DNA of 64,000 nucleotides from Paenibacillus sp. BK033 (GTDB lineage: Bacteria; Bacillota; Bacilli; Paenibacillales; Paenibacillaceae): NCBI RefSeq assembly GCF_004345425.1, contig NZ_SLVP01000002.1, positions 558,001 to 622,000 of the forward strand, given 5' to 3'. Positions 53,017-62,760 of the stretch are shown here, one piece after another. The notes under the pieces are model-generated. The model did no database searches and had not been told where the DNA came from. It worked only from the letters and a program-made list of their open reading frames with translations. The position numbers and the translations under genes were made by a program. The stretch's first letter is position 1. Each line of letters opens with the position of its first letter.

Positions 53017-53518
53017 GCTCGTTTTGGTCCTTGTCCTCTCTGTTGCCGATTCGTTTCGAATCTTCCTTCGAATTCAGCAAGGTATCGATTAATATGCATG
53101 CTACGCCTACGCAAATAGCGGAATCCGCTATGTTGAAGATCGGGAACGTATAGCTGCCGAAATTAAACATCAGAAAATCAACCACTTCCCCGGCGATCGC
53201 ACGGTCAAGGAAGTTGCCGACCGCCCCGCCAAGCACAAGGCCAAGCCCGGTCAGAAGCCATATCTTTCCTGATTTTCTGGAGGCCTGGATATACCAGATA
53301 ATTGCACTGACGATAAGAACAGTGATGATAATGAAAAACACCCGCTGTTCCTGCAAAATGCTGAATGCCGCGCCGCGGTTCCGATACGAGGTAATAAGAA
53401 AGAAATTGCCGATCACGCTGATTTGCTCACCGATTTCAAGCTGAGCCACAATGATTTTTTTGGTGATCAAGTCCAGCAAAAATGCTGCTGCCGCAATCAA
53501 GTAATAATAAAAACGCAT
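52997..53518 (-). CDS. lspA: Lipoprotein signal peptidase (signal peptidase II)
   Basis: A 173-residue, four-helix membrane aspartic protease that cleaves the signal peptide of lipid-modified prolipoproteins. The catalytic Asp pair is D105 in GNFLDR and D132 in FNIADSAI. GGAGG lies 7 nt before ATG 53518. A charged C-terminal tail ([19 protein letters not shown]) is longer than in many relatives. It overlaps the rluD-like gene downstream; the operon is lspA-rluD. Confidence 0.95.
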   Translation of the reverse strand: MRFYYYLIAAAAFLLDLITKKIIVAQLEIGEQISVIGNFFLITSYRNRGAAFSILQEQRVFFIIITVLIVSAIIWYIQASRKSGKIWLLTGLGLVLGGAVGNFLDRAIAGEVVDFLMFNFGSYTFPIFNIADSAICVGVACILIDTLLNSKEDSKRIGNREDKDQNEHEQQPV

Positions 53519-53688
53519 CGTATCCCTCCTAGTTTGTACCAAACTACTGTATTGTAGCATAAGGGCCAGCATCTGAGCCAGTAGTCCACCCTTTCCAATG
53601 AAGTCCTTTATAAAAAAAGCCGGTTTGCGAAAACTATAGCTAAAGATACGAAACGTCTTACCTATTTCATCTAAGGAAGGTGCAACCG

Positions 53689-54393
53689 ATGCCGAATGCA
53701 ACCCAGCTTGCACAACTTCGAAGCCGGCTCGAGGCGGAGAAACGGGAGATAGAGGAACGCCAGTCCCATAACGAACATAATGGGCTTGCCTCTTCGCTGC
53801 GCGATAATACGGGCGAGTTATCCCCTATAGACAATCATCCGGGGGATCTCGGTACCGAAATGTTCGAGCGCTCCAAGGATCTTGCGCTGCTTGAGAAGGA
53901 AGATCTTCATCTGGCTCGCATCTCTGCGGCGCTTGAGGCAATGGATAATGGCACTTACGGCCAATGCCGTACCTGCGGGAAGCCGATTCCCGACGAAAGG
54001 CTCGAGGCTCTTCCCGATGCGCTGTACTGCGTCGAGCATGCGCCAAGACAGGAAACTTCTCATGAGCAGCCGGTCGAAGAGGAATTTCTCGCCCCTCCTT
54101 TTGGCAGATCCAGCCGGGATGACGATGATTATAACGGCTTCGACGGCGAAGACGCTTGGCAAATTGTCGAGCAATGGGGAACGTCCGAATCTCCCGCATA
54201 CTCGGAAAATAACAATGTCGACGATTATGATCATATCGGCATCGAAGCGGACGAGAACGACGGCTTCGTTGAATCCTACGAAAGCTTTGTGGCGACGGAT
54301 ATTACCGGCAACCATGTTTCCGTTATCCGCAACCGTCATTACAAGCAGTATATGGATCATGAAGAAGGCGATCATGAGCTTGAGCTGGAATGA
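53689..54393 (+). CDS. YteA-like protein with DksA/TraR zinc-finger motif
   Basis: A 234-residue protein similar to the Bacillus YteA sporulation family. Residues 1-100 are a coiled coil (LRSRLEAEKREIEERQSHNEHN) with SPIDNHPGDLGTEMFERSKD, then the zinc finger YGQCRTCGKPIPDERLEA with YCVEHA. The fourth ligand seems to be His rather than Cys. A long acidic tail follows. Family function is not well established. AAGGAAGGTG precedes ATG 53689. It is divergent from lspA. Confidence 0.82.
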   Translation: MPNATQLAQLRSRLEAEKREIEERQSHNEHNGLASSLRDNTGELSPIDNHPGDLGTEMFERSKDLALLEKEDLHLARISAALEAMDNGTYGQCRTCGKPIPDERLEALPDALYCVEHAPRQETSHEQPVEEEFLAPPFGRSSRDDDDYNGFDGEDAWQIVEQWGTSESPAYSENNNVDDYDHIGIEADENDGFVESYESFVATDITGNHVSVIRNRHYKQYMDHEEGDHELELE

Positions 54394-54401
54394 CGGGAAT
54401 G

Positions 54402-54442
54402 AAAAAAAGGCGGAGGGTGCGCTGCACCTCCCGCCTTTTTTC
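54402..54442. terminator. Shared terminator
   Basis: GGCGG and CCGCC arms with flanking A and T runs around a GC-rich core. It lies between the convergent genes ending at 54393 and 54442. Some stem positions are mismatched. Confidence 0.6.
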
Positions 54443-54810
54443 TAATAAATTTTGCCTTCCAGCTGGATTTGTACGACACGTACGATATCCGCTATATAAT
54501 CGCCGATGATCGGCAGATTCAGCGCACCGATTATCCGCAGCACATACAGAATGGTAGCGGCAAAGAACGTAAATCCAATCGCGATGCCGACGCCTCTCGA
54601 CAGACCGCCAAGCAAATTGCGCCACATGAGCCGGAGCGGATGATTAAGCAAATCCACGTAATCCGCGATTTGCGTCCGTTCCATATCGGTCGCGATTTTG
54701 CTTAACCGCATGTCCAATCTGCTTAATGTACGTTCCATCGTTTCATTGTCAGCCTTATCCTTGTCCTTGAGGTCATTCTCCGGGTCGTTATCCAGTTTTA
54801 CTCGGACCAT
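54442..54810 (-). CDS. DUF5665-like small membrane protein
   Basis: A 122-residue protein. A charged N-terminal part (ERTLSRLDMRLSKIATDMERTQIADYVDLLNHP) is followed by one or two membrane segments (GVGIAIGFTFFAATILYVLRII) and a short tail. It fits the DUF5665 family found beside ileS/lspA genes in Bacillota. Function is unknown. ATG 54810 has GGGGGA upstream; the 152-residue frame merely runs through the terminator of ileS. It lies between ileS and the yteA-like gene. Confidence 0.7.
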   Translation of the reverse strand: MVRVKLDNDPENDLKDKDKADNETMERTLSRLDMRLSKIATDMERTQIADYVDLLNHPLRLMWRNLLGGLSRGVGIAIGFTFFAATILYVLRIIGALNLPIIGDYIADIVRVVQIQLEGKIY

Positions 54811-54860
54811 GCAGCGTCCCCCTTTGCAAAACGTAATTATCCATCCGCTTCCGGGAAGAA

Positions 54861-54890
54861 AAAAACGAGACCCTGAAGGCTCTCGTTTTT
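54861..54890 (-). terminator. Terminator of ileS
   Basis: AAAAACGAGA (54861-54870) pairs with TCTCGTTTTT (54881-54890), with inner pairs CC/GG and a short loop; T-rich on the minus strand. Confidence 0.85.
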
Positions 54891-54939
54891 TAGTGGCCAT
54901 GCTCCTTATACTATATCCCGATCCCTGGCGTCCGTATGC

Positions 54940-57900
54940 CTAAACGCGGACAAGAATCCCGATTTCTTTTTCCCCAAGCTGTACGCGTTCCATACCTTCC
55001 GCTTTCTCATAAGAAACGCTGTTAAGCAGGACATTCTCATTGAGCACGTTGCTGAATGTCTCCAGTGCGGCTTGCAGCCCGGCGTCTACGTCGAGTACCA
55101 GATCAATGCGTTTCTCGATCGGCAGATCCAGCTTTTTGCGAGTATCCTGAACGGCACGGATAACTTCGCGAACCCAGCCTTCCTGCTCCAGCTCCGGCGT
55201 AATATCCGTGTTAAGCGCAACGGTAACGCCGTTTGCGGAGGCCGATGCAAAGCCCGATTTCGCCTGCTTCTCTACGAGCAGCTCTTCCGTGGTTACCGTG
55301 ATCGCTTCGCCTTCCGACGAAGTGAATACCAGGCTTCCGGAAGCGACAGCTTCGCGTGTCGCCTCAGGTGCCAGCCCCTTCAGGTAGCCCTGGATTGGCC
55401 CAACATGCTTGCCGTATTTTTTACCCGCAATTTTGAGGTTGAGCTTGAGTGTGAAATCCACAAAACCGCTGTCGCTGTTTTGAACCGCGATAGACTTCAC
55501 GTTGATCTCGTCCTTGATGATGTCCTCGTATTCCGTTACCGCAAAGTCACGGTCAAGCGATACGATCAGCTCGGACAATGGCTGACGCGTCTTGATGCCG
55601 GTCTCGTTGCGCACGTTGCGGGCAAGCTCGACGATTTGCTTCGCGCTGTCCATGTCGCGCTCCAGCGTCTCGTCGATTGCCGATTCGTCCGCAACCGGGT
55701 AGTCCGCCAAGTGAACGCTCGACTCGCCGCCCAGATTGCCGTATACATCCTCTGCAAGCAGCGGAGCGTAAGGAGCAATGACGCGGGAGAGCGTCAGCAG
55801 GACATGACGCAGCGTTTGGTAAGCCGCTACTTTGTCTTCCGTCAGGCCGCTGCCCCAGAAACGGTCGCGCGAACGGCGGATGTACCAGTTGCTGAGCTCA
55901 TCGACGAATACTTCGATCGCTTTCGCGGGGTTCAGGAAGTCGTTCACTTCAAGACCCTTCACTACCGTCTTGATCAAGCTGTTCAGGCGGGATACAATCC
56001 AGCGGTCAAGCTTGCTTGCCGGCGGGCGTTCTTCGTGCTCAGCCGGATCAAAGCCGTCGATGGAGGCATACAGCGCGTAGAACGCGTGAGTATTTACGAT
56101 CGTATCGATAACTTTCGACTTCGCTTCGCCTACGATGCCACGCGAGAAACGTTTGCTGTTCCATGGCGCGCTGTCTGCAAGAAGCGCCCAACGGAAGGCA
56201 TCCGTGCCATACTCGTTGATAATCTCCCAAGGGTCGATAACGTTGCCTTTGGATTTGGACATCTTCTGTCCGTTCTCATCCAGGATATGGCCTGTCGAGA
56301 TAACAGCCTTGTAAGGCGCTTTGCCGTTATATAGCGTCGATACCGCCAGCAAGCTGAAGAACCAGCCGCGCGTCTGGTCGATGCCTTCGCAGATCATATC
56401 CGCCGGATACTGCTCCGCGAACTCTTCCGCATTCTCGAAAGGATGATGCTGCTGCGCGAACGGCATCGAGCCGCTGTCAAACCAAACGTCGATAACTTCC
56501 GATGTGCGGGTCATTACAGCCCCTTCCTGGAATGGCGATTTGAGCTTGATTTCATCCACGTAGGGCTTGTGAAGCTCGATATCCTCCGGAACGAAATCTA
56601 CGGCGCGCTCGCGCAGATCCGCAATACTGCTTGGCGCGTATTCTTTACCGGTTGCTTCGCATACCCAAACGTTAAGCGGCGTTCCCCAGTAGCGGTTACG
56701 GCTGATATTCCAGTCCACCAGATCCTCGAGGAACTTGCCGAAGCGGCCTTCGCGGATATGACCAGGATACCAGTCGACCGTGCTATTGTTGGCGATCAAC
56801 TGATCTTTCACTTTTGTCGTTTCGATGAACCAGCTTTCCGTCGCGTAATACAGGAGCGGCGATTTGCAACGCCAGCAGAACGGATAGCTGTGCTCGTAGC
56901 GCTCTTTGGAGAAGAGCAGGCCGCGTTCGCTAAGCATTTTGACAATGTCGACGTCGCAGTCTTTTACGAAACGGCCCGCAAGATCGGTAACTTCGTCCAC
57001 ATAACGGCCAGCGTTATTTACGACGCTCAGCATGCTGATGCCGTTCTGGCGGGAAACTTTATAGTCGTCCTCGCCATGGGCAGGCGCGATATGAACGATA
57101 CCCGTACCGCTTGTATCGCTGACGAAATCGCCAGGGATGACAACGTGACCATGCTCGATAGGCACATAGCGGAACGGAGGCTCGTAGGAAAGCCCCACAA
57201 GCTCGGAGCCCTTCAGCGTCGAAAGCGTCTCGTAGCCTTCTTTCAGCACGCTCTCCGCCAGGTTTTGGGCAACGATGTAGACTTCGCCGTCCTTGGAAGC
57301 GCGGACGTAATCCAGCTCCGGATTTACCGCCAAAGCCACGTTAGCCGGCAGCGTCCAAGGCGTTGTCGTCCAAGCGAGAATGGATTCGCCGCTCGCGAGC
57401 TTGAATTTAACCGTTGCGGACAGATCCTTCACGTCTTCGTAGCCTTGCGCAACCTCATGCGAGCTTAGCGTAGTCTGGCAGCATGGGCAATACGGGCTTA
57501 CGCGGTGACCGCGGTAGAGCAGCCCTTTGCTGTGGATCGTCGACAGGATATGCCATACGCTTTCGATATACTCGTTCTTAAGCGTGATATACGGATTATC
57601 CAGATCCGTCCAATACGCGATCGCTTCCGTCAGCTCGCGCCATTGCTTCTCGTAAACAAACACGCTGTCTTTGCATTTCTTGATGAATTCTTCAACGCCG
57701 TATTTCTCGATCTCTTGCTTGCCGGAGATGCCGAGCTGCTTCTCTACGCCAAGCTCTACCGGGAGACCGTGGGTATCCCAGCCTGCTTTGCGGACGACGC
57801 GGTAGCCGGACATCGTTTTGTAACGGCCGATAAAGTCTTTGATGACGCGGCCCAGAACGTGACCGATATGCGGCGCGCCGTTTGCGGTCGGAGGACCTTC

Positions 57901-58029
57901 GTAAAATACATAGTTAGGCTTGCCGGCGCGGTTCTCGATGGATTGTTTGAACGTATCGTTCTCTGCCCATTGCTTCAGTACTCGCAATTCGCGGGCTCTT
58001 GCTTTTTCTTTGACGTCTACACGTTGCAT
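54940..58029 (-). CDS. ileS: Isoleucyl-tRNA synthetase, type II-like
   Basis: A 1029-residue class I synthetase that charges tRNA-Ile. HIGH appears in GAPHIGHVLGRVIKD and KMSKS in GQKMSKSKGNVIDPWEI, with the editing domain between and the anticodon domain after about 650. The length and these two motifs suit the eukaryote-like type II IleS, whereas B. subtilis IleS is type I (about 920 residues, with KMSKSIGN). Type II enzymes are less sensitive to mupirocin. AGGAGG precedes the ATG. Expression is under T-box control. Confidence 0.93.
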   Translation of the reverse strand: MQRVDVKEKARARELRVLKQWAENDTFKQSIENRAGKPNYVFYEGPPTANGAPHIGHVLGRVIKDFIGRYKTMSGYRVVRKAGWDTHGLPVELGVEKQLGISGKQEIEKYGVEEFIKKCKDSVFVYEKQWRELTEAIAYWTDLDNPYITLKNEYIESVWHILSTIHSKGLLYRGHRVSPYCPCCQTTLSSHEVAQGYEDVKDLSATVKFKLASGESILAWTTTPWTLPANVALAVNPELDYVRASKDGEVYIVAQNLAESVLKEGYETLSTLKGSELVGLSYEPPFRYVPIEHGHVVIPGDFVSDTSGTGIVHIAPAHGEDDYKVSRQNGISMLSVVNNAGRYVDEVTDLAGRFVKDCDVDIVKMLSERGLLFSKERYEHSYPFCWRCKSPLLYYATESWFIETTKVKDQLIANNSTVDWYPGHIREGRFGKFLEDLVDWNISRNRYWGTPLNVWVCEATGKEYAPSSIADLRERAVDFVPEDIELHKPYVDEIKLKSPFQEGAVMTRTSEVIDVWFDSGSMPFAQQHHPFENAEEFAEQYPADMICEGIDQTRGWFFSLLAVSTLYNGKAPYKAVISTGHILDENGQKMSKSKGNVIDPWEIINEYGTDAFRWALLADSAPWNSKRFSRGIVGEAKSKVIDTIVNTHAFYALYASIDGFDPAEHEERPPASKLDRWIVSRLNSLIKTVVKGLEVNDFLNPAKAIEVFVDELSNWYIRRSRDRFWGSGLTEDKVAAYQTLRHVLLTLSRVIAPYAPLLAEDVYGNLGGESSVHLADYPVADESAIDETLERDMDSAKQIVELARNVRNETGIKTRQPLSELIVSLDRDFAVTEYEDIIKDEINVKSIAVQNSDSGFVDFTLKLNLKIAGKKYGKHVGPIQGYLKGLAPEATREAVASGSLVFTSSEGEAITVTTEELLVEKQAKSGFASASANGVTVALNTDITPELEQEGWVREVIRAVQDTRKKLDLPIEKRIDLVLDVDAGLQAALETFSNVLNENVLLNSVSYEKAEGMERVQLGEKEIGILVRV

Positions 58030-58121
58030 CTTGATTACCTCCTAAAAAGAATTGAACTTTAACCGTTAGATTAAACGGTCGTGAAATTCTTGCATCGTAA
58101 GCATGGGCAAAAATAAATAAA

Positions 58122-58440
58122 AGCCCCGTCCCTATAAAAGGGACGAGGCTGCGCTCGCGTTACCACCCTTGTTCCGCAGACAGCGGCTAAGAAACAACCG
58201 GATGCGGCACCTTTGGCGCGAATTGCGTAGATTCGCGGTCCCTGTAACGGGGGACAAGCCGTCAGTCCTTAATAACGGATCCGCCTGGATCTCGTGTTCA
58301 GCACTGCTTCTCGGAGATGATTTTCCGAATCGGTTCGAACGCCGTTTCTCAGCAATCAACGGCTCTCTGGTGAACGAACTTGGAATCGTACTCGTTCTCG
58401 TCAATGAAGTTCCATTCAACTATCATGCAATTAATTCTAT
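58122..58440 (-). promoter_or_regulatory. T-box leader of ileS
   Basis: The conserved T-box, on the minus strand AAGGGTGGTAACGCG, lies at 58156-58170. It is followed by the terminator (58122-58150), an 11-bp stem with T-rich tail. Upstream are the stem I elements. An ATC specifier for Ile is plausible (58288-58290 or 58278-58280), but I cannot decide which. Uncharged tRNA-Ile would prevent termination. Confidence 0.85.
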
Positions 58441-58468
58441 TTATAGCTTATCGCAGAGCGGTTGTCAA
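58440..58468 (-). promoter_or_regulatory. Promoter of the ileS transcript
   Basis: On the minus strand -35 TTGACA (58463-58468), 17-bp spacer, -10 TATAAA (58440-58445). It lies just after the divIVA stop. Confidence 0.8.
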
Positions 58469-58479
58469 ATGACAATTGC

Positions 58480-59037
58480 CTATCCGCGCTGCAATTGCTC
58501 CGCCGATAAATGGGTTACGGAAGACGAAGCATGGGAAGAATGCGAAGTACTCGAGGAATGGGATAGCTGCGGAGACGCCGAGTCCAGCGAATCCCAACCG
58601 TCTTGGCTAAGCAGCTCGAGCTGCGCTTCAACCAAAGTACGGAAGCGAGCTCGGTAAATCGAGGCCTGCTTCTTAAGCTCTTCCACTTCAAGCGATACTT
58701 TGCGGGATTTGGCCAGCGACTCATTAATAATGCGGTCGGCATTCTTTTCCGATTCCTTGATAATAAGCTGGGCTTCCTTCTTCGCGTTGTTTCGCACTTC
58801 ATCCGCCGCTTCCTGCGCGACGATAATCGTCTTGCTAAGCGTCTCTTCAATGTTCGAGAAATGGTTCAGCCTTTCTTGAAGACCAAGAATCTGATTCTGA
58901 AGCTCTTTGTTCTCGCGAATGATGGATTCATAATCTTTGATAACCTGGTCAAGGAATTCGTTGACCTCATCCTCGTCATACCCGCGTAATCTTCGTCCAA
59001 ATTCCTTGTTATGTATGTCCAATGGCGTCAACGGCAT
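58480..59037 (-). CDS. divIVA: Cell-division initiation protein DivIVA
   Basis: A 185-residue polar and septal scaffold protein. The N-terminal lipid-binding domain is [28 protein letters not shown], and the rest is a long coiled coil (about 35-145), with a Ser/His-rich tail ([15 protein letters not shown]). TTAGGAGGTG is 8 nt before ATG 59037. It follows ylmH by 100 bp and precedes the ileS promoter. Confidence 0.94.
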   Translation of the reverse strand: MPLTPLDIHNKEFGRRLRGYDEDEVNEFLDQVIKDYESIIRENKELQNQILGLQERLNHFSNIEETLSKTIIVAQEAADEVRNNAKKEAQLIIKESEKNADRIINESLAKSRKVSLEVEELKKQASIYRARFRTLVEAQLELLSQDGWDSLDSASPQLSHSSSTSHSSHASSSVTHLSAEQLQRG

Positions 59038-59137
59038 TGGCGCACCTCCTAAAGTGTATTTGCCGCAATCGCGGATGTACTCGGAATAATCGTTGTGAAA
59101 TTGGATTCGACAGCTGTTTCCAAAATCCTGCAACCGA

Positions 59138-59911
59138 TCAAATAAATTTACCAACCCTGACGCGAATTCTTCCCTTTTTTGTCATGCCATCGATTTCCAA
59201 AACCTTGAATCTGCCTAAGCCTTTAAAGGAGACGACATCTCCCATTTTCAGCTGTTCGGACGGATTCTCGGCCGTCTTCCAGTTCACTCTGCATCTGCCT
59301 GCACGGATGGGATCAACGATCTTCGTCCGGCTGATTCGGTAAACATCGCTAGCGATTCCGTCAAGCCGCATCGAGGCGACAGTGAAGGACATTTCTTGAA
59401 AGGCAGGCACAACGGGCTTAAGCTCAGTGATAGGGATTATTTCCGTTAGTACGCTCGCACGATGCACTTGTCTTAAGTGTACATTTAAGTAATCGGCAAT
59501 TTCGTCCAAAACAATTATATGCGAATAGTCCTCATGAACATGAATATCTCCGATTCGATCGCGTTTGACGCCGAGCCCGAGCAATGCGCCCAGGTAATCG
59601 CCGTGATCGAGCTCGCTTCCTCCGCCGGTGACGGCGAGAACGGACAAGCCTATCGGTTCATCGTCCAGGTATCGGTACTCCGGGCCAATAATCGCTCTGC
59701 AGCGTTCAGCCTCTGGATATCCGCCGGCAAGCCTAAGCTGGACGTCCGGATTCCGGTTCGCCAGCATCTGCAGAATCTGAGCCTGCCTCGGATCTAAAAA
59801 ATCGGTCCGCTTCAGCTCATGCAGCTGCGCGGACCGCTCAACCCACTCCAACGCCCGGTCGACAAAAGGCTTCTCATCCGGATGGAAATGTTCGTATACT
59901 GTTGGCTTCAT
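59138..59911 (-). CDS. ylmH: S4-domain RNA-binding protein YlmH
   Basis: A 257-residue protein of the division cluster. The C-terminal S4 domain ([25 protein letters not shown], then [14 protein letters not shown]) binds RNA, and the N-terminal part is the YlmH-specific domain ([14 protein letters not shown]). B. subtilis YlmH acts in ribosome rescue, near cell division genes. It has AAGGAAGGAC before its ATG and lies 13 bp after ylmG. Confidence 0.92.
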   Translation of the reverse strand: MKPTVYEHFHPDEKPFVDRALEWVERSAQLHELKRTDFLDPRQAQILQMLANRNPDVQLRLAGGYPEAERCRAIIGPEYRYLDDEPIGLSVLAVTGGGSELDHGDYLGALLGLGVKRDRIGDIHVHEDYSHIIVLDEIADYLNVHLRQVHRASVLTEIIPITELKPVVPAFQEMSFTVASMRLDGIASDVYRISRTKIVDPIRAGRCRVNWKTAENPSEQLKMGDVVSFKGLGRFKVLEIDGMTKKGRIRVRVGKFI

Positions 59912-59924
59912 AAGCTGTCCTTCC

Positions 59925-60191
59925 TTAGAACATGTTCAGAATGAACTCAAGAACGGCAATAACCCCAAAAGCAATAAAGCGCAATGCGAAAATGGCAATA
60001 ATCGGGGAAATATCGAGCATACCGCCGATCGGTGGAATGAATCTGCGGAAAATTCCGAGATACGGTTCTACCAGCCGGCCCAGGAAAACACCGATAAAGC
60101 TTTCACGCGCATTTGGCAGCCAGGACAGCAATACGTAGCCGATAATCATAAAGCTGTAAATGTTCTGGATGTTCATAATCAAAGAATACAC
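59925..60191 (-). CDS. ylmG: YggT family membrane protein YlmG
   Basis: An 88-residue protein with two membrane helices (IYSFMIIGYVLLSWLPN and IIAIFALRFIAFGVIAVLEFIL) around a conserved VEPYLGIFRRFIPPIGGMLDISP loop. It belongs to the YggT family of the division cluster. The start is GTG 60191, 9 nt after GAGGTG; a TTG at 60197 is too close. It follows sepF and precedes ylmH. Confidence 0.88.
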   Translation of the reverse strand: MYSLIMNIQNIYSFMIIGYVLLSWLPNARESFIGVFLGRLVEPYLGIFRRFIPPIGGMLDISPIIAIFALRFIAFGVIAVLEFILNMF

Positions 60192-60204
60192 ACTCAACTC
60201 AAGG

Positions 60205-60672
60205 TCACCTCATCTTATTGTAATCAATATCCTCTGCCAGCATTTCGGTAATGGCGCCTTGAATTTCTACAGAATCCGGTGTGCACAGGAAGATGTTTGG
60301 CCCAAGCTTCGAAATGTGGCCGTTAAGCGCATAGACTGTGCCGCTTAAGAAATCAACAATCCGCACAGCCAAATCCGTACGCACACGCTGCAGATTCACG
60401 ATAACCGCCCGGCGCGAACGCAGATGGTCGGCAATATCCTGCGCTTCATCGTAAGAACGCGGTTCGCTCAGTACGACGCGCACGCTCTTTTGCGTATGAA
60501 TGCTGACGATATTGTTATTGCCGCCTTTGGAGTTTCTACGTGCTTCGAACGGAGAAGTTTCAACTTCCGGTTCTTCCGTCTGTTGATGTTGCTGCGTTAC
60601 TCTTTCGCGCTCGATTACCTCTTCTTCTTCCTGAAGACCAAGAAAGTTCATAAATCGGTTCATGACACTCAT
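60205..60672 (-). CDS. sepF: Cell-division protein SepF
   Basis: A 155-residue septum protein that binds FtsZ and membranes. The N-terminal amphipathic helix ([19 protein letters not shown]) is followed by a linker and the SepF core ([34 protein letters not shown], then [25 protein letters not shown]). GAGGGA precedes the ATG. It starts 3 bp after ylmE. Confidence 0.95.
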   Translation of the reverse strand: MSVMNRFMNFLGLQEEEEVIERERVTQQHQQTEEPEVETSPFEARRNSKGGNNNIVSIHTQKSVRVVLSEPRSYDEAQDIADHLRSRRAVIVNLQRVRTDLAVRIVDFLSGTVYALNGHISKLGPNIFLCTPDSVEIQGAITEMLAEDIDYNKMR

Positions 60673-60674
60673 CG

Positions 60675-61403
60675 TTATCCCTCTTTTCCTACTAGTATCG
60701 TTCCTAAGCGGATCCAGGTTGCGCCTTCCTCTATCGCTACTTCGAAATCTCCTGACATGCCCATAGACAATTCCGTCATCGATTCCGGGAGGATTGCACG
60801 TTTGTTCATTTCATCTCTTAGCTTGCGCAAAGAGCGAAATATGGGTCTTGTCTCTTCTGCTTCCGTCTCGTAAGGCGCCATCGTCATAAGGCCGATAATA
60901 CGCAGGGATGATAATTCCTTAAGCTCTGCAAGAAACGCAGGAAGCTGTTCAGGGTCCAGCCCATGCTTGGATTGTTCGCCCGATACGTTAACCTGAACAA
61001 AGCAAGGGACGGTGAGACCAAGCTGGGATGCCCGTTTGTCTATCGCCTGCGCCAAGGACAGACGATCCAAAGAATGAATGTATGTAAATTTGCCTATGAC
61101 GTCTTTCACTTTGTTCGTCTGCAGCGAACCGATGAAATGCCAGACAGCTTGTCCGTCTTCTTCATCGGCGCCGCTGCCGCTTATGGCTTCCCATTTTTCC
61201 TTGGCATCCTGCCAGCGGTTCTCGCCAAGATGCCGGAGACCAAGCTGATGAGCAGCCTGCGCCGTTTCAAGCGATACGTATTTCGTAACCGCAATAATAT
61301 TTACTTCCTCGCGGCCGCGGCCGCTTCGCTTGCAGGCTGCAGCGACCCGGAGCTCTACTTCTTCCATTCTTTGCTGCAATGCTTCTTTGATTGTAGTCGT
61401 CAT
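60675..61403 (-). CDS. ylmE: PLP homeostasis protein YlmE (YggS family)
   Basis: A 242-residue PLP-binding alanine-racemase-fold protein. The PLP lysine is in [13 protein letters not shown], and the phosphate contacts are in [23 protein letters not shown]. It is thought to keep the PLP pool balanced and is found in the division cluster of most Bacillales. ATG 61403 is preceded by AAAGGTG. It follows pgeF by 4 bp. Confidence 0.94.
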   Translation of the reverse strand: MTTTIKEALQQRMEEVELRVAAACKRSGRGREEVNIIAVTKYVSLETAQAAHQLGLRHLGENRWQDAKEKWEAISGSGADEEDGQAVWHFIGSLQTNKVKDVIGKFTYIHSLDRLSLAQAIDKRASQLGLTVPCFVQVNVSGEQSKHGLDPEQLPAFLAELKELSSLRIIGLMTMAPYETEAEETRPIFRSLRKLRDEMNKRAILPESMTELSMGMSGDFEVAIEEGATWIRLGTILVGKEG

Positions 61404-61407
61404 TCGT

Positions 61408-62262
61408 TCACCTTTCCCGGATACCGATCCAGCTGGCCATACGGCCCGTTTTGCCGCCTTCCTTCCGGTGGGAGAAAAATTGATCCGTGCCGCATCCCGT
61501 GCACCACTCGGATAATTCGATATGAATCGGCAAAATTCCTGCTTCAAGCATAATATGTCGGTTAATTTGTTTTAAGTTTACCATAGCTTTACCGTTTTCC
61601 ACCAATGTCATCATCCCATCGGGGCTCTGATTCAGTTTATTTGCTAGCCGTTCTACAAGCGGCTGCAGCTTATCGATCACAAAGCCGTCCACTTCGTAGC
61701 AGCAGTCGCCGATGGACGGACCAATGGCGCAAAGCAGTTGTTCGGGCTTCGTCCCGTACTGCCGTCCCATGGCTTCGATCGTCTTCGCCGCAATCTGCTG
61801 AACGGTCCCTTTCCAGCCTGCATGAGCTAACGCTACCGCCTGATGCTGCTGGTCATAGAAATAAAGCGGCACGCAGTCGGCGTAAAATGACGCGAGCAGC
61901 ACGCCCGGGACGTCCGTCATTAGTCCGTCCGTATCGGCAATTGCCGACACGCGCGACATTCTTCCCTTCCCCCGATCGCTTTCGGTCACCGGGAAAACTT
62001 CGCAGCCATGCACCTGCTCCCCGCAAGTCCATGCTTCAAAAGGCCAGCCAATCGCTTCCGCAATAAGCTGACGGTTACGCACAACGTCATCATCCGAATC
62101 TCCAACGTGCAGGCCGACGTTCAGCGATAACCACGGCTGCTCGCTTACGCCGCCGTTCCTGCCGGTAAATCCGGCGGTCAACCGGTCATTTTGCTCCAGC
62201 CAAGTTGACAATAAAAAAAGCGAAGGTCCCTTCGCCGTAAGTACAGATTTAAACGATTCCAT
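61408..62262 (-). CDS. pgeF: Peptidoglycan editing factor PgeF / YlmD (multicopper-oxidase-like fold)
   Basis: A 284-residue YfiH/LACC1-family protein. Zinc or copper-binding residues are visible in CGEQVHG, YADCVPL and LAHAGWKGTVQQ. Family members act as purine nucleoside phosphorylases or on nucleosides, and E. coli PgeF edits peptidoglycan precursors. The start is ATG 62262, 8 nt from AGAGGTGA; the GTG at 62274 overlaps that site. Second gene of the division cluster. Confidence 0.92.
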   Translation of the reverse strand: MESFKSVLTAKGPSLFLLSTWLEQNDRLTAGFTGRNGGVSEQPWLSLNVGLHVGDSDDDVVRNRQLIAEAIGWPFEAWTCGEQVHGCEVFPVTESDRGKGRMSRVSAIADTDGLMTDVPGVLLASFYADCVPLYFYDQQHQAVALAHAGWKGTVQQIAAKTIEAMGRQYGTKPEQLLCAIGPSIGDCCYEVDGFVIDKLQPLVERLANKLNQSPDGMMTLVENGKAMVNLKQINRHIMLEAGILPIHIELSEWCTGCGTDQFFSHRKEGGKTGRMASWIGIRER

Positions 62263-62295
62263 ACGGACACTCACCTCTGTAAGCAGTTTAACCTG

Positions 62296-62574
62296 TTATG
62301 CGCGAGCGTGCAAATCCTCGTCCTCCAGCTTCTTGCTGGAATCATCAAGCCGGACGAGCACGACATCCGCCCCGATCTTCACGATATTGCGCCAAGGGAT
62401 AACAACCTCTGTCCCCCCGTTGCCGAACATGCCCAGAAATCTTGTGAATTGGGGAATAACAATCGCATCGATACGCCCTTGCCGGAGATCCAGCTCCAGA
62501 TCGCTGATCTGCCCCAGCTTCTTGCCGTCCACGATATTAATGACATCCTTGGTTTGGAAATCGGATATCTTCAT
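62296..62574 (-). CDS. ylmC: PRC-barrel sporulation protein YlmC/YmxH
   Basis: A 92-residue single PRC-barrel protein: MKISDFQTKDVINIVDGKKLG, then LRQGRIDAIVIPQF and GGTEVVIPWRNIVKIGADVVLVRLD. It matches the YlmC/YmxH sporulation family. It lies after sigG and before pgeF, the usual place. AAGTGGTG precedes the ATG. Function unproven. Confidence 0.9.
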   Translation of the reverse strand: MKISDFQTKDVINIVDGKKLGQISDLELDLRQGRIDAIVIPQFTRFLGMFGNGGTEVVIPWRNIVKIGADVVLVRLDDSSKKLEDEDLHARA

Positions 62575-62732
62575 ATGCGCATCACCACTTTTCTTAAATA
62601 TAAGAACGTCGGTGCAGTCATTTACACTTACACTACATTTAGACAGGGATAAACATCCTCACTTAACTATATGTACAAAACGCCCAAAATGTCCTGTTTC
62701 CGCAAAAAAACAAGTCAGGCATTCGCGGCACA

Positions 62733-62760
62733 ATAAAAAACGGCGCCAAGCGGCGCCGTT
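62733..62760 (-). terminator. Terminator of sigG
   Basis: A GC-rich stem (62740-62747 with 62752-62759) covers the sigG stop; on the minus strand CCGTTTTTTATTG follows. Confidence 0.8.

Noticed and set aside
55072..57468. Long plus-strand frames opposite ileS
   Set aside because: Both are antisense to a complete synthetase gene, with atypical composition.
58132..58419. A 95-codon minus-strand frame in the ileS leader
   Set aside because: It lies wholly in the T-box RNA and would read through its terminator arm; the RNA explains the sequence.
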